DNA from: Amycolatopsis pretoriensis
Lineage (GTDB): Bacteria > Actinomycetota > Actinomycetes > Mycobacteriales > Pseudonocardiaceae
DNA: 64,000 nucleotides
Assembly: GCF_900107925.1 (NCBI RefSeq)
Contig: NZ_FNUJ01000006.1
Location: 1 to 64,000, forward strand
Direction of reading: 5' to 3'
In this document: positions 8,763 through 16,707 of the stretch, piece after piece
Numbering within the stretch: position 1 is the stretch's first letter
Layout: each line of letters begins with the position of its first letter
The notes under the pieces: generated by a model
Database searches by the model: none
What the model was told of the DNA's origin: nothing
What the model saw: the letters and a program-made list of their open reading frames with translations, nothing else
Program-made: the position numbers and the translations under genes

Positions 8763-9110
8763 CGGACGGGGCTGTCGGCCGGCCGGTCCGGACCGCGAAC
8801 GTTTGCGCCGCGGTTCGGCGACCGGCTTGCCGCCGCCAGGGACCTCCGGCCGCTTACCGCCGGGCGGCCGGGTTGCGGCCGCCAGGGACCGCCGGGCCGT
8901 TTACAGCCGCACGGCCGGCTTGCCGCCGCCAGGGACCGCCGGGTCGCTTACAGCCGGGCGGCCGGGTTGCAGCCACCGCGGATCGCCGGGCCGCTCACAG
9001 CCGCGCGGCCGGCTTGCTGCCCACCGCGAACCGTCCGGCGCGGCGTCACCGGCGCCAAGCCAACCGGCACCCCGCCGCGCCGACCCCGCCGACCCCGCCG
9101 TCCCCCGCGC
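8763..9110. other. Gene-free, repeat-filled gap
   Basis: No gene is supported in these 348 bp. Most of it is the 47-bp tandem repeat described separately, flanked by GC-rich spacer. It separates the small basic gene (+) from the OsmC gene (-), whose 3' ends face each other. Confidence 0.6.
8821..9035. repeat. Imperfect 47-bp tandem repeat, about 4.5 copies
   Basis: Units begin at about 8821, 8867, 8914, 8961 and 9008, each starting like GCCGGSTTGC and containing a CGCCGGGYCGCTTACAGCC-type core. Unit length is 47 bp (46 for the first), which is not a multiple of three. Any reading frame therefore changes phase at every unit, which argues against coding. Units 1 and 3 share GGCTTGCCGCCGCCAGGGA; units 2 and 4 begin GCCGGGTTGC, so a double-unit period of 94 bp is also visible. 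Confidence 0.75.
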
Positions 9111-9557
9111 TTACCCCGCCACCTCGCGGGTCTCGATCGCGATCTCCGACGACAGCGTCCGGTGCACCGGGCACTTGTCCGCGATCACCATCAGCTTCGC
9201 GCGCTGGTCGTCGTCCAAGTCCCCCTCCAGCGAGATCTCGCGCGTGATCCTGCTCAGCATGCCGCGCTCGGTCTCGCACTTCGCGCAGTCCTCCGCGTGG
9301 ATGCGGTCGTGGCGGAGGCGGATCGTCACGCGGGTCAGCGGGATGCCCTTGCGGTTCGCGTACATCCGCAGCGTGATCGCCGTGCACGAACCCAGCGACG
9401 CCAGCAGCAGCTCGTACGGGTTCGGCCCGGCGTCCGCGCCCCCGACGGCGACCGGCTCGTCGACCAGCAGCTCGTGGGTCGCCGTCGTCACCTGCTGCGT
9501 GTAGGTGCCGTCGCCGCTCGCGGTGACGACCACCGTGCCGGGTTCGGGGTGCTCCAT
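9111..9557 (-). CDS. OsmC-family protein (peroxide-reducing / redox type)
   Basis: The 148-residue protein matches the OsmC/Ohr fold. It has GPNPYELLLASLGSCTAITLRMYA with the first reactive cysteine and DKCPVHRTL with the second. An extra EDCAKCE pair lies between them, as in the YhfA-like OsmC branch. OsmC proteins reduce organic hydroperoxides through the Cys pair. The ATG at 9557 follows GGGAGGACTGA, which is also the end of the upstream HD-domain gene. The two genes are 4 bp apart and co-transcribed. No regulator of the OhrR type is adjacent. Confidence 0.85.
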   Translation of the reverse strand: MEHPEPGTVVVTASGDGTYTQQVTTATHELLVDEPVAVGGADAGPNPYELLLASLGSCTAITLRMYANRKGIPLTRVTIRLRHDRIHAEDCAKCETERGMLSRITREISLEGDLDDDQRAKLMVIADKCPVHRTLSSEIAIETREVAG

Positions 9558-9561
9558 GCGG

Positions 9562-10182
9562 TCAGTCCTCCCAGGGTGAGTCCAAGATCGTGGTCACGAA
9601 GTCCGTGCGCTCGAAGCCTGGCACGAACCGGGCCAGGACGTCGGCTTTGACGTTCCCGAACGTCGTGTCGGGCCGGTCACGGATGCCTTCGGTGAACGCC
9701 GCGAGGATCCGCCGCTTGAAGTCCGGCCGCGGGTGCGCGGCCACGACCGCCGCCCGGTCCTCTTCGGACAGGTCGCCGTAGCCGATGCCCAGGACGTCGT
9801 ACTCGACTCCGGCCGTCACCAGGGCGACCTCGGGTTCCATGTGCGAGGGGATGCCCGGGGTGGTGTGCAGCGCGACGGCCGTCCAGGCGATCCGGGCGCG
9901 GTCGGCGTCGACGTCGTGGTCGAGCAGGAAGCGCCGGGCCTCGTCCGCGCCGTCGAGCTCGAAGCGCCGGTCGGTGCGGTGGCCTTCGACGAGCCCGAGG
10001 TCGTGGAACAGCGCCGCGACGTAGAGCAGCTCGGCGTCGAAGGCGATGCCCCGGCGCCGGCCCTGTAGGGCGCCGAAGAGGTAGACGCGGGACGAGTGGT
10101 CGTACAGGAGCGGGCCGGCGGTGTCGCGGACGTACTCGGCGGCTTCGCGGGCCAGTGCGCTGTCGGGGACTTCGATGGTCAT
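9562..10182 (-). CDS. HD-domain protein (predicted metal-dependent phosphohydrolase)
   Basis: A 206-residue protein with an HD domain: H in SSRVYLFG, then LLYVAALFHDLGL with the HD pair, followed by H and D further on (VALHTTPGI, VEYDVLG). It resembles the cyanamide-hydratase-like HD proteins common in actinomycetes and fungi, including the sequence RRFELDGADEARRFLL. The substrate cannot be assigned. It is the first gene of a two-gene unit with the OsmC protein. Confidence 0.8.
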   Translation of the reverse strand: MTIEVPDSALAREAAEYVRDTAGPLLYDHSSRVYLFGALQGRRRGIAFDAELLYVAALFHDLGLVEGHRTDRRFELDGADEARRFLLDHDVDADRARIAWTAVALHTTPGIPSHMEPEVALVTAGVEYDVLGIGYGDLSEEDRAAVVAAHPRPDFKRRILAAFTEGIRDRPDTTFGNVKADVLARFVPGFERTDFVTTILDSPWED

Positions 10183-10342
10183 GACGTCGACCCTGCCCGC
10201 AGGTTCACGACTCGGACATGCGTCCGCCGGACGGAATCACCGCAGATTCGGACATCCGCCTCATTCCCAAGACGCCCGGAATATCGTATCTTCTGCTGCG
10301 GGTGGGTCACCCGGACGTCGTTGTGCGCGAAGGGGGTGCGCC

Positions 10343-10978
10343 GTGGCCACCAGGCACCTGTCGATGCGCCCCGCCGAACAGGGCAACCGTGAACGCTTCC
10401 TGGACGCGGCGCTCTCGGTGCTGTTCGACCGCGGCGTCTCGGGGCTGTCGGTGCGCGGCGTGGCCGAAGCGGCCGGCGCGTCGACGCTCTCGGTGTACGC
10501 CCGCTTCGGCGGCCGCGCGGGCCTGCTCGACGCGTTGTACGAGCGGACGTTCGACTCGCTGCGGGAACTCTTGGAGGGGCTGCCGCCGTCGAGCCCGGAC
10601 GGCGTCGCGGACCTGCTGTACCTGGCGCTCGAGTACCGGCTGTTCGCCCGCGAAAGCCCGGTCCGCTACGCGTTGATGTTCGAACGCCCGGTGCCGGGGT
10701 TCGACCCGGACCCCGCGCTGCGGTCGGCGGTGCTGCGGACGACGTTCACGTTGTTCATCGGCCGCGTCGAGCGCGTGTGCCCGCCGGGAGCGGACCCCCG
10801 CGCGGCGGCGTACCAGCTGTGGACGGCGATGCACGGCCTGGTCGGGGCGGAGCTGATGCTGGCGTCGCGGACGCCGCTGCCGGACTGGTTCATCCCGCCG
10901 ACCGCCGAGGCGAACGAAGAGATGTACTGCCGCGGCGTCACCGCGATGATGACCGGCCTCGGCCTGCGCAACCGCTGA
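10343..10978 (+). CDS. TetR-family transcriptional regulator
   Basis: 211 residues. The N-terminal helix-turn-helix runs through RERFLDAALSVLFDRGVSGLSVRGVAEAAGASTLSVYARFGGRAGLL in overlapping motifs typical of TetR. The ligand domain shows ALMFERPVPGFDP and a TetR_C-like end. The GTG at 10343 follows AAGGGGG (10330-10336); an ATG at 10364 is the alternative. It is divergent from the HD/OsmC pair across 160 bp, so those genes are likely targets. A shared terminator (10994-11024) lies between it and rpsA. Confidence 0.88.
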   Translation: MATRHLSMRPAEQGNRERFLDAALSVLFDRGVSGLSVRGVAEAAGASTLSVYARFGGRAGLLDALYERTFDSLRELLEGLPPSSPDGVADLLYLALEYRLFARESPVRYALMFERPVPGFDPDPALRSAVLRTTFTLFIGRVERVCPPGADPRAAAYQLWTAMHGLVGAELMLASRTPLPDWFIPPTAEANEEMYCRGVTAMMTGLGLRNR

Positions 10979-10993
10979 TCCCGGAACACGAAA

Positions 10994-11024
10994 GAACCCC
11001 CGGTCCGAAGTGGACCGGGGGTTC
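10994..11024. terminator. Bidirectional intrinsic terminator
   Basis: A perfect 13-bp stem, GAACCCCCGGTCC with its complement, encloses a 5-nt loop. It lies exactly between the convergent TetR gene and rpsA. The right side is followed by GTTCGTTCGTC and the left side by GAAAG read from the other strand, so it can serve both. Confidence 0.85.
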
Positions 11025-11049
11025 GTTCGTCAGCTCAGAGCGCTAGTGC

Positions 11050-12549
11050 TCACGCACCGCCGGAGAGCTTCTCGCGGAGCGCCGCGAGCTGCTCGTCGGA
11101 GGCGAGGGTGCCGCCGCTGCTCTTCGTGTCGGTCGAGGTCGAGCCCGAGGTGTAGCTCTCCGAGCCACCCTCGACGCCGGTCGCCGCGTCGGCCGCGGCC
11201 TCCGCGTCGGCCTCGACGGCCTTCACGACCTGCTTCATGTGGGCCTCGTAACGAGTGTGCGCCTCGGCGTACTGGCGCTCCCACTCCTCACGCTGCTTGT
11301 CGAAGCCTTCCTGCCACTCCTGGGTGTCCGGGTCGAAGCCTTCGGGGTAGATGTAGTTGCCCTCGGCGTCGTACTCGGCGGCCATGCCGTACTGGGTCGG
11401 GTCGAACTCGGTGTCCGGCGTGACACCCTCGTTCGCCTGCTTCAGCGACAGCGAGATGCGACGGCGCTCGAGGTCGATGTCGATGACCTTGACCATGACG
11501 TCGCCGTTGACCTGGACGACCTGCTCCGGGATCTCCACGTGGCGCTCGGCCAGCTCGGAGATGTGGACCAGGCCCTCGATGCCCTCTTCGACGCGCACGA
11601 ACGCACCGAACGGAACCAGCTTGGTGACCTTGCCCGGCACGATCTGGCCGATCGCGTGGGTGCGGGCGAACTGGCGCCACGGGTCTTCCTGGGTCGCCTT
11701 CAGCGACAGCGAGACGCGCTCGCGGTCCATGTCGACGTCCAGGACCTCGACCGTGACCTCCTGGCCGACCTCGACGACCTCGGACGGGTGGTCGATGTGC
11801 TTCCAGGACAGCTCGGAGACGTGCACCAGGCCGTCGACGCCACCCAGGTCCACGAAGGCACCGAAGTTGACGATGGACGACACGACGCCCTTGCGGACCT
11901 GGCCCTTGGCGAGCGCGTTGAGGAACTCGCTGCGCACCTCGGACTGGGTCTGCTCCAGGTAGGCACGGCGGGACAGGACCACGTTGTTGCGGTTCTTGTC
12001 CAGCTCGATGATCTTCGCCTCGAGCTCGCGGCCGACGTACGGCTGCAGGTCGCGGACGCGGCGCATCTCGACCAGGGACGCGGGGAGGAAGCCGCGCAGG
12101 CCGATGTCCAGGATGAGGCCGCCCTTGACGACCTCGATGACGGTGCCCTTGACGGGCTCGTCCTTCTCCTTGAGCTCCTCGATCGTGCCCCAGGCGCGCT
12201 CGTACTGCGCGCGCTTCTTGGACAGGATCAGACGGCCTTCCTTGTCCTCCTTCTGGAGAACGAGGGCTTCGACCTCATCGCCGACGGTGACAACCTCAGC
12301 CGGGTCGACATCGTGCTTGATGGAGAGCTCACGCGAGGGGATGACACCCTCGGTCTTGTAGCCGATGTCGAGCAGGACCTCGTCGCGGTCGACCTTGACG
12401 ATCGTGCCTTCGACGATGTCGCCATCGTTGAAGTACTTGATCGTCTTGTCGATCGCCGCGAGGAAGTCTTCCTCCGACCCGATGTCGTTGATGGCGACCT
12501 GCTGGGGCCCGGAGGGGGCGGTCGGGGCGGTGGCGGTGTCGGTGGTCAT
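11050..12549 (-). CDS. rpsA: 30S ribosomal protein S1
   Basis: S1 helps the ribosome bind mRNA. The 499-residue protein has four S1 (OB-fold) domains, visible as GDIVEGTIVKVDRDEVLLDIG, GTVIEVVKGGLILDIGLRGF, GVVSSIVNFGAFVDLGG and GKVTKLVPFGAFVRVEEG (each in part). An acidic, Ser/Thr-rich, low-complexity C-terminal tail of about 110 residues follows. The four-domain form is normal for actinobacteria, against six in E. coli. The start is the ATG at 12549 and MTTDTATAP matches actinobacterial S1 N-termini. A promoter-like pair at 12742-12771 would give a leader of about 185 nt, long enough for control of translation. Confidence 0.97.
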   Translation of the reverse strand: MTTDTATAPTAPSGPQQVAINDIGSEEDFLAAIDKTIKYFNDGDIVEGTIVKVDRDEVLLDIGYKTEGVIPSRELSIKHDVDPAEVVTVGDEVEALVLQKEDKEGRLILSKKRAQYERAWGTIEELKEKDEPVKGTVIEVVKGGLILDIGLRGFLPASLVEMRRVRDLQPYVGRELEAKIIELDKNRNNVVLSRRAYLEQTQSEVRSEFLNALAKGQVRKGVVSSIVNFGAFVDLGGVDGLVHVSELSWKHIDHPSEVVEVGQEVTVEVLDVDMDRERVSLSLKATQEDPWRQFARTHAIGQIVPGKVTKLVPFGAFVRVEEGIEGLVHISELAERHVEIPEQVVQVNGDVMVKVIDIDLERRRISLSLKQANEGVTPDTEFDPTQYGMAAEYDAEGNYIYPEGFDPDTQEWQEGFDKQREEWERQYAEAHTRYEAHMKQVVKAVEADAEAAADAATGVEGGSESYTSGSTSTDTKSSGGTLASDEQLAALREKLSGGA

Positions 12550-12741
12550 TAGGCGGGTTGCTCCGGTGGATGGGATCGAGGGTTGGCAGTTGTCGGCGCG
12601 ATGGGCACTACGAGATGCGACGACCCTGCTAGCAAACGTCCACCAGTGAACGACCGCGGCATGACCCGCATAACGGTGCGCGACCCGAGCCCGACCAAGA
12701 AGCTGAGCGGAAGGCAGCGCGAACCCACTGCGCTAACACTT

Positions 12742-12771
12742 ATCGTACGCGGCGGCCGCTAGGGGGCACAA
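12742..12771 (-). promoter_or_regulatory. Candidate rpsA promoter
   Basis: On the minus strand TTGTGC (12771-12766) and TACGAT (12747-12742) are separated by 18 bp, close to the actinobacterial housekeeping promoter. Transcription would start near 12735 and give rpsA a leader of about 185 nt. The rest of the gap 12550-12838 shows no gene. Confidence 0.45.
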
Positions 12772-12838
12772 TCAGGGTCCCCCTCGATCGCTAAGGTCCT
12801 CGCGGAAGCAAACACGCAGCGGACCGGAGACCACCATC

Positions 12839-13690
12839 ATGCCACCGGAGGAGCCGCCCGCGCCGGGGCGCCACGACGCGGCCGAGCACCGGCTGGGCAC
12901 CTCGGCCGTCGCCTACCGCGAGGTCGGGGGCGCCGAAGCCGCCGCCGCGAACCTCGCCTGGTGGGACGCCGACGCCGACGACTACCAGGCCGAGCACGGC
13001 GGGTTCCTCGGCGACGCCGACTTCGTCTGGTGCCCGGAGGGCGTGCGGGAGGCGGACGCGCGGCTGCTCGGCGACGTCCGCGGGAAGCGCGTGCTGGAGG
13101 TCGGCTGCGGGCAGGCCGCCTGCGCGCGCTGGCTGACCACGGCAGGCGCGCTGGCCGTCGCGACCGACCTGTCCGCCGGCATGCTGCGCCACGCCCGCGA
13201 CGGCAACGCCCGCACCGGGGTCGACGTCCCGCTGGTGCAGGCCAACGCCGAGTACCTACCGCTGGCGTCGGGCAGCTTCGACGCGGCCTGCTCGGCGTTC
13301 GGCGCGATCCCGTTCGTGGCTTCGGTGGACGCCGTCTTCGCCGAGGTGCACCGGGTGCTGCGGCCCGGCGCGCCCTGGGTGTTCTCGGTGACTCACCCGA
13401 TGCGGTGGATCTTCCCGGACGACCCGGGCCCGCAGGGGCTGACCGTCACCCAGCCGTACTTCGACCGCACGCCGTACGTCGAGGTCGACGACGAAGGCAC
13501 CGCGACCTACGTCGAGTACCACCACACCCTCGGCGACTACGTGCGCGCGCTGGCCGCGGCCGGGTTCACCCTGACCGACCTGGTCGAGCCGGAGTGGCCC
13601 GAGGGGCACACGCGGGTGTGGGGCCAGTGGAGCCCGCTGCGCGGCCGGCTCTTCCCGGGCACCGCGATCTTCCGCACGCACCGCTCGTGA
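12839..13690 (+). CDS. Class I SAM-dependent methyltransferase
   Basis: A 283-residue methyltransferase. Motif I is VLEVGCGQAACAR (residues 85-97), followed by ATDLSAGML, VQANAEYLPLASGSFDAACSAFG (split motifs II and III) and EVHRVLRPGAPWVFSV. It belongs to the UbiE/type-11 group. The N-terminal region WWDADADDYQAEHGGFLG is typical of a large actinobacterial subfamily of unknown substrate. The stop overlaps the GTG of the first acetyltransferase (GTGA), so the genes are coupled. It is divergent from rpsA. Confidence 0.88.
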   Translation: MPPEEPPAPGRHDAAEHRLGTSAVAYREVGGAEAAAANLAWWDADADDYQAEHGGFLGDADFVWCPEGVREADARLLGDVRGKRVLEVGCGQAACARWLTTAGALAVATDLSAGMLRHARDGNARTGVDVPLVQANAEYLPLASGSFDAACSAFGAIPFVASVDAVFAEVHRVLRPGAPWVFSVTHPMRWIFPDDPGPQGLTVTQPYFDRTPYVEVDDEGTATYVEYHHTLGDYVRALAAAGFTLTDLVEPEWPEGHTRVWGQWSPLRGRLFPGTAIFRTHRS

Positions 13691-14601
13691 ACCCCCTCGA
13701 AGCCCAGCAGAACGCGCGGTTCGCCGCGCTCGACCCGCTCCTGCCGCCGATCGCGGCCCCGCCCGCGGCGAGCGAGCCGCTGGTCGTCGTGACCGCCGGC
13801 GGGCTCCGCGCGGGCGGGCTGCTGACGCACGTCGTGCACGCGCCGGGGTCGTGGCCCGCGCTGTGGGGACCCCTGGAGATCTCGGACCTGACCGCGGTGC
13901 CGGGCGACAGCGGCGCGGCGGGGCTGGCGGCGCTCCTCGGCGCCTGGCGCGACCGGCGGCGCGGGACGCGCCCGGAGCCGGATTCGGGCTGCAGCCTCGC
14001 CTGGCCGAGCCGGGACGCGGAGGCGTCCGCGGTCCTGCTGGCCCACGACTTCGCGCCGATGACGCACCTGGCGGTGCGCAAGCCGGAGCCGCCGGTGGAG
14101 GCCGGACCCGCGCGGGTGACCGTCCGCCGCGCGGGCGAGGGCGACGTCGAGGCGCTGACCGACCTGCGCCTGGCGGAATGGCGCTACACGACGCTGGTCG
14201 GCACCGCCCGGGAGCGGCCGGGCGCGCGGGCGCTGCTGCGCGCGGAGGTCGTCCGCGCGCTGCGGTTCAGCGGGCTGGTCTGGCTCGCCGAGGACGACGG
14301 CGTGCCGGTCGGCGTGGCCGTGTGCGCGCTGACCTCGCCCGCGCCGGGCGACGGCATCCACGGCCGGCTGCGGCCGGGCCGCTGGGGGTACGTCGACACG
14401 CTGTCGGTCGCGCCCGAGGCCCGCGGCGGCGGCGTCGGCCGGGCGCTGATGGCGGCGGCCCACGGCGACCTGCTCCGGCGGGACGTGCGCGGTACGTTCC
14501 TCTTCTACCACCCGGCGAACCCGCTCTCGCCGGTGTTCTGGCACCGGCAGGGCTATCGTCCACTGTGGACGATGTGGATCCGGCGACCCGCCTGGTCCTG
14601 A
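13687..14601 (+). CDS. GNAT-family N-acetyltransferase, copy A
   Basis: 304 residues. The C-terminal half is a GNAT domain: VTVRRAGEGDVEALTDLRL opens it, YVDTLSVAPEARGGGVGRALM contains the acetyl-CoA loop, and FYHPANPLSPVFWHRQGYRPLW closes it. The N-terminal half (about 130 residues) is a second, degenerate domain with WPSRDAEASAVLLAHDF, as in two-domain GNAT proteins. The GTG start overlaps the methyltransferase stop. It is paralogous over its full length to the next gene. Substrate unknown. GTCCA-N3-TGGAC lies at 14558-14570 in the closing motif. Confidence 0.87.
   Translation: MNPLEAQQNARFAALDPLLPPIAAPPAASEPLVVVTAGGLRAGGLLTHVVHAPGSWPALWGPLEISDLTAVPGDSGAAGLAALLGAWRDRRRGTRPEPDSGCSLAWPSRDAEASAVLLAHDFAPMTHLAVRKPEPPVEAGPARVTVRRAGEGDVEALTDLRLAEWRYTTLVGTARERPGARALLRAEVVRALRFSGLVWLAEDDGVPVGVAVCALTSPAPGDGIHGRLRPGRWGYVDTLSVAPEARGGGVGRALMAAAHGDLLRRDVRGTFLFYHPANPLSPVFWHRQGYRPLWTMWIRRPAWS
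14558..14570. other. GTCCA-N3-TGGAC palindrome (copy 4)
   Basis: Exact match GTCCACTGTGGAC in GNAT copy A, read as CGT CCA CTG TGG ACG (RPLWT). This is a different codon phase from copies 1-3. CGT and CCA are uncommon codons here. Confidence 0.75.
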
Positions 14602-14621
14602 CCGACGCACCAGGGGGCTCC

Positions 14622-15542
14622 ATGGACATCGCCGAGCCGCTGCTCGCCGCCCACCGCGCGCGCTTCGCGGCGGTCGACGCGCTGCTGCCGCCCGCCGCGC
14701 CACCCGCCGACGGCGAACGCCTGGACGCGGCCACGGCGGCGGGGACGCAGGTCACCGGGGTCCTGCAGCGGCACCGGTTCGGTCCGGGCGACGTCCCGAT
14801 GCTGTGGTCGGCCGCCGACACGTGGCGGCTGTTCCCGTACTTCGGCGACACCGGCACCGAAGGCGCCGACCTCCTGCTGCGCTCGCTCAAAGGCCGGCTG
14901 GAAGGGGAGCCGACCGGCGAGGATTCGGCCTGTGTCGTGCTCTGGCCCAGCCGGGACGCCGAGGCGATCCGCGCCTTCCTGGACCACGGCCTGGTGCCCC
15001 TGTCGGCGATCGGCGTGCGGACCGCTCCCCCGCCCGAACCGGAGCCGGCGGTCACCGTCCGCCGGGCCGGGCCGGCCGACTACGCCACCGCGGTGGCGCT
15101 CGCCGACGCGACCTTCGACTACACCGGTCTCGTCGCCGCACCCCGCCGTCCCAACACCGCCGAGCTGCTCGGGCCCGGCCTGCGCGCGGCCCTCGCCGAG
15201 GCCGAGCCGCCCGTCTGGCTGGCCGAAGAGGACGGCGAAGCCCGCGCGCTCGCGCACTGTGCATGGGTGGACGCGGCGCCGGGGAACGAGGCCGCCGAAC
15301 TGCTCCCGCCGGGCCGGTGGGGCTACGTGAACAACGTCGTGACCCAGCCGGGCGACCGCGGCGCCGGGTTCGGGCGGGCACTGATGGCCCACGTGCACCG
15401 CGAGCTGCACCGGGGTGGCGCGACCCGGACGTACCTCTACTACAACCCGACGAACCCGCTCGCCTCGGTGTTCTGGCACCGGCAGGGTTATCGTCCACTG
15501 TGGACGAGCTGGGAGGTCCGGCCGGCTTCGGCACTGCGGTGA
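14622..15542 (+). CDS. GNAT-family N-acetyltransferase, copy B
   Basis: A 306-residue paralogue of the preceding gene, 20 bp downstream, with the same two-domain layout. It has the degenerate N-domain with LWPSRDAEAIRAFLDHGL, then VTVRRAGPADYATAVALAD, VTQPGDRGAGFGRALM (acetyl-CoA loop) and YYNPTNPLASVFWHRQGYRP at the end. The ATG at 14622 follows AGGGGG. The tandem pair arose by duplication and has diverged substantially in the N-domain. GTCCA-N3-TGGAC at 15493-15505 sits at the equivalent position to that in copy A. Confidence 0.87.
   Translation: MDIAEPLLAAHRARFAAVDALLPPAAPPADGERLDAATAAGTQVTGVLQRHRFGPGDVPMLWSAADTWRLFPYFGDTGTEGADLLLRSLKGRLEGEPTGEDSACVVLWPSRDAEAIRAFLDHGLVPLSAIGVRTAPPPEPEPAVTVRRAGPADYATAVALADATFDYTGLVAAPRRPNTAELLGPGLRAALAEAEPPVWLAEEDGEARALAHCAWVDAAPGNEAAELLPPGRWGYVNNVVTQPGDRGAGFGRALMAHVHRELHRGGATRTYLYYNPTNPLASVFWHRQGYRPLWTSWEVRPASALR
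15493..15505. other. GTCCA-N3-TGGAC palindrome (copy 5)
   Basis: Exact match GTCCACTGTGGAC in GNAT copy B at the position homologous to copy 4. The two may descend from one site by gene duplication, so they should be counted together when testing enrichment. Confidence 0.75.
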
Positions 15543-15975
15543 GCGCGCGGGACGCCCCGCGCTGCCGCGCCCGAGCAAGGCCGGCGGCGGGCCGCCCACC
15601 AGCGGCCAACGGCCACGGCACCTCGGCAACGCCGATCGGCCTCGGCGCTCCGGTGAGCGCTCCAGCCGGCCGCGGGCCGGCCTTCGGCAGCCACCACCAC
15701 CCCCACCTCACCCGCTCGGGTTCGCCGAGCGCCACCGCGGCCGCCAAGGTGAGCGCGCCCGGGACGCGGAGGCGCCCGAGCAGAGCCGGCCGGACACCGG
15801 TCGACCTCCGGCCGCCGGAGGCATCGCGCGCCCGGGCGAGGCCGCACCACCCCCACACCTCACCCGCTCGGGTTCACCGAGCGGCGCCGCGGCCGCCGAG
15901 GTGCGAGCCTTCGTCAGTCACCCACGGGTGTGACGTGCGTCCGGTGATCTTGCCGCCCGCTCCGCCGAGGGCTAG
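15543..15975. other. Gene-free gap with decayed direct repeats
   Basis: No gene is supported in these 433 bp. Two imperfect copies of a segment of about 60 bp (15694-15756 and 15842-15907) share CACCCGCTCGGGTT followed by GCCGCGGCCGCC. A second pair near 15540-15585 and 15749-15793 shares GTGAGCGCGC and GCCCGAGCA. This looks like remnants of repeated duplication after the GNAT pair. The 3' end leads into the operator at 15976. Confidence 0.55.
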
Positions 15976-16003
15976 TTTTTGAACTGACCGGTCAGTTCAA
16001 AAA
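15976..16003. promoter_or_regulatory. Perfect 28-bp palindromic operator
   Basis: Each half reads TTTTTGAACTGACC and the two halves are exact reverse complements with no spacer. Eighteen of the 28 bases are A or T, in sharp contrast to the surroundings. It ends 14 bp before the GTG of the next gene. It is the probable binding site of the TetR regulator at 18596-19168, which is the last gene of the same three-gene unit and would repress its own operon. Confidence 0.8.
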
Positions 16004-16017
16004 CGCTGGAGTCCCCC

Positions 16018-16707
16018 GTGCAGGTCCGAGCCGATCGCGTGTCCCTCGAAGGGCACCACGGCACCTTGTTACCGCCCACTTCGCTGACCGTCGGCGAGGG
16101 CGACCTGGCGATCGTGCACGGCGAGCCCGGCGTCGGCGTCACCGCGTTCGGCCTCGCGCTGGCCGGGCGGCTGAAGCCGACCACCGGCACCGTGCACGCC
16201 GAAGGCACCGACGCCGGCCTGCCCGAGCTCGTCGCGGTCGTCGACGCCCCCGGTGTCAGCGAGCCCGACGACGCCCTGGCCCTGCGCGTGGTCGTCGGCG
16301 AGGAGCTCGCGCTGGCCCACCGCCCGGCCGGCAAGGAAGACGTCGCCCAGTGGCTCGCCGCCCACGACGCCGCGCCCTTCGCCGGCACGCGGTTCGAGAA
16401 CCTCGCCCCGACCCTGCGCACGCGGCTGCTCACCGAGCTGGCCGCCGAGCGCAAGGGCGTCCGGCTGCTCGTCCTCGACACGCCCGACCGGCACACCAGC
16501 GACGTCGGCAGCTGGACCGAACTCGCCCGTGAGCAGGCCGAGCGCGGGCTGGCCGTCGTCGTCCTGACCGCGACGACGCCGTTGTCCGCGCTGCCGTTCG
16601 CGCCCGCGCTCCTCGGCGCCGCCGAGCAGCCCGAGCCGCAGCACCACTCCCCCGAACCCGCCCCCACCGAAGAGCTCCCCGCGAGCACTGACGGAGTCCC
16701 CGAATGA
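16018..16707 (+). CDS. ABC-ATPase-like protein lacking the catalytic residues
   Basis: The 229-residue protein aligns with ABC ATPases in outline but the key motifs are broken. The P-loop reads GEPGVGVT (35-42), with Val41 in place of the essential Lys. Walker B RLLVLD (149-154) is followed by Thr155 instead of Glu. No LSGGQ signature is present in the stretch LAPTLRTRLLTELAAER, and the switch His is missing (VVVLTATTP). The last 35 residues are Pro/Glu-rich. The GTG at 16018 follows CTGGAG (16006-16011) after the operator. It overlaps the YhgE/Pip gene by 4 nt, so it probably works with that membrane protein as a non-hydrolysing partner. Weak nucleotide binding cannot be excluded. Confidence 0.75.
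   Translation: MQVRADRVSLEGHHGTLLPPTSLTVGEGDLAIVHGEPGVGVTAFGLALAGRLKPTTGTVHAEGTDAGLPELVAVVDAPGVSEPDDALALRVVVGEELALAHRPAGKEDVAQWLAAHDAAPFAGTRFENLAPTLRTRLLTELAAERKGVRLLVLDTPDRHTSDVGSWTELAREQAERGLAVVVLTATTPLSALPFAPALLGAAEQPEPQHHSPEPAPTEELPASTDGVPE

Noticed and set aside
8821..9035. A CRISPR array
   Set aside because: The units are directly adjacent and imperfect, with no unique spacers and no cas genes nearby.
8390..9247. A 285-codon plus-strand frame across the 47-bp repeats
   Set aside because: It changes phase relative to each repeat, overlaps the real OsmC gene and encodes only Pro/Arg/Ala-rich sequence.
10994..11024. A ninth copy of the GTCCA-N3-TGGAC palindrome (GTCCGAAGTGGAC)
   Set aside because: It has one mismatch and is explained by the terminator stem at this place.
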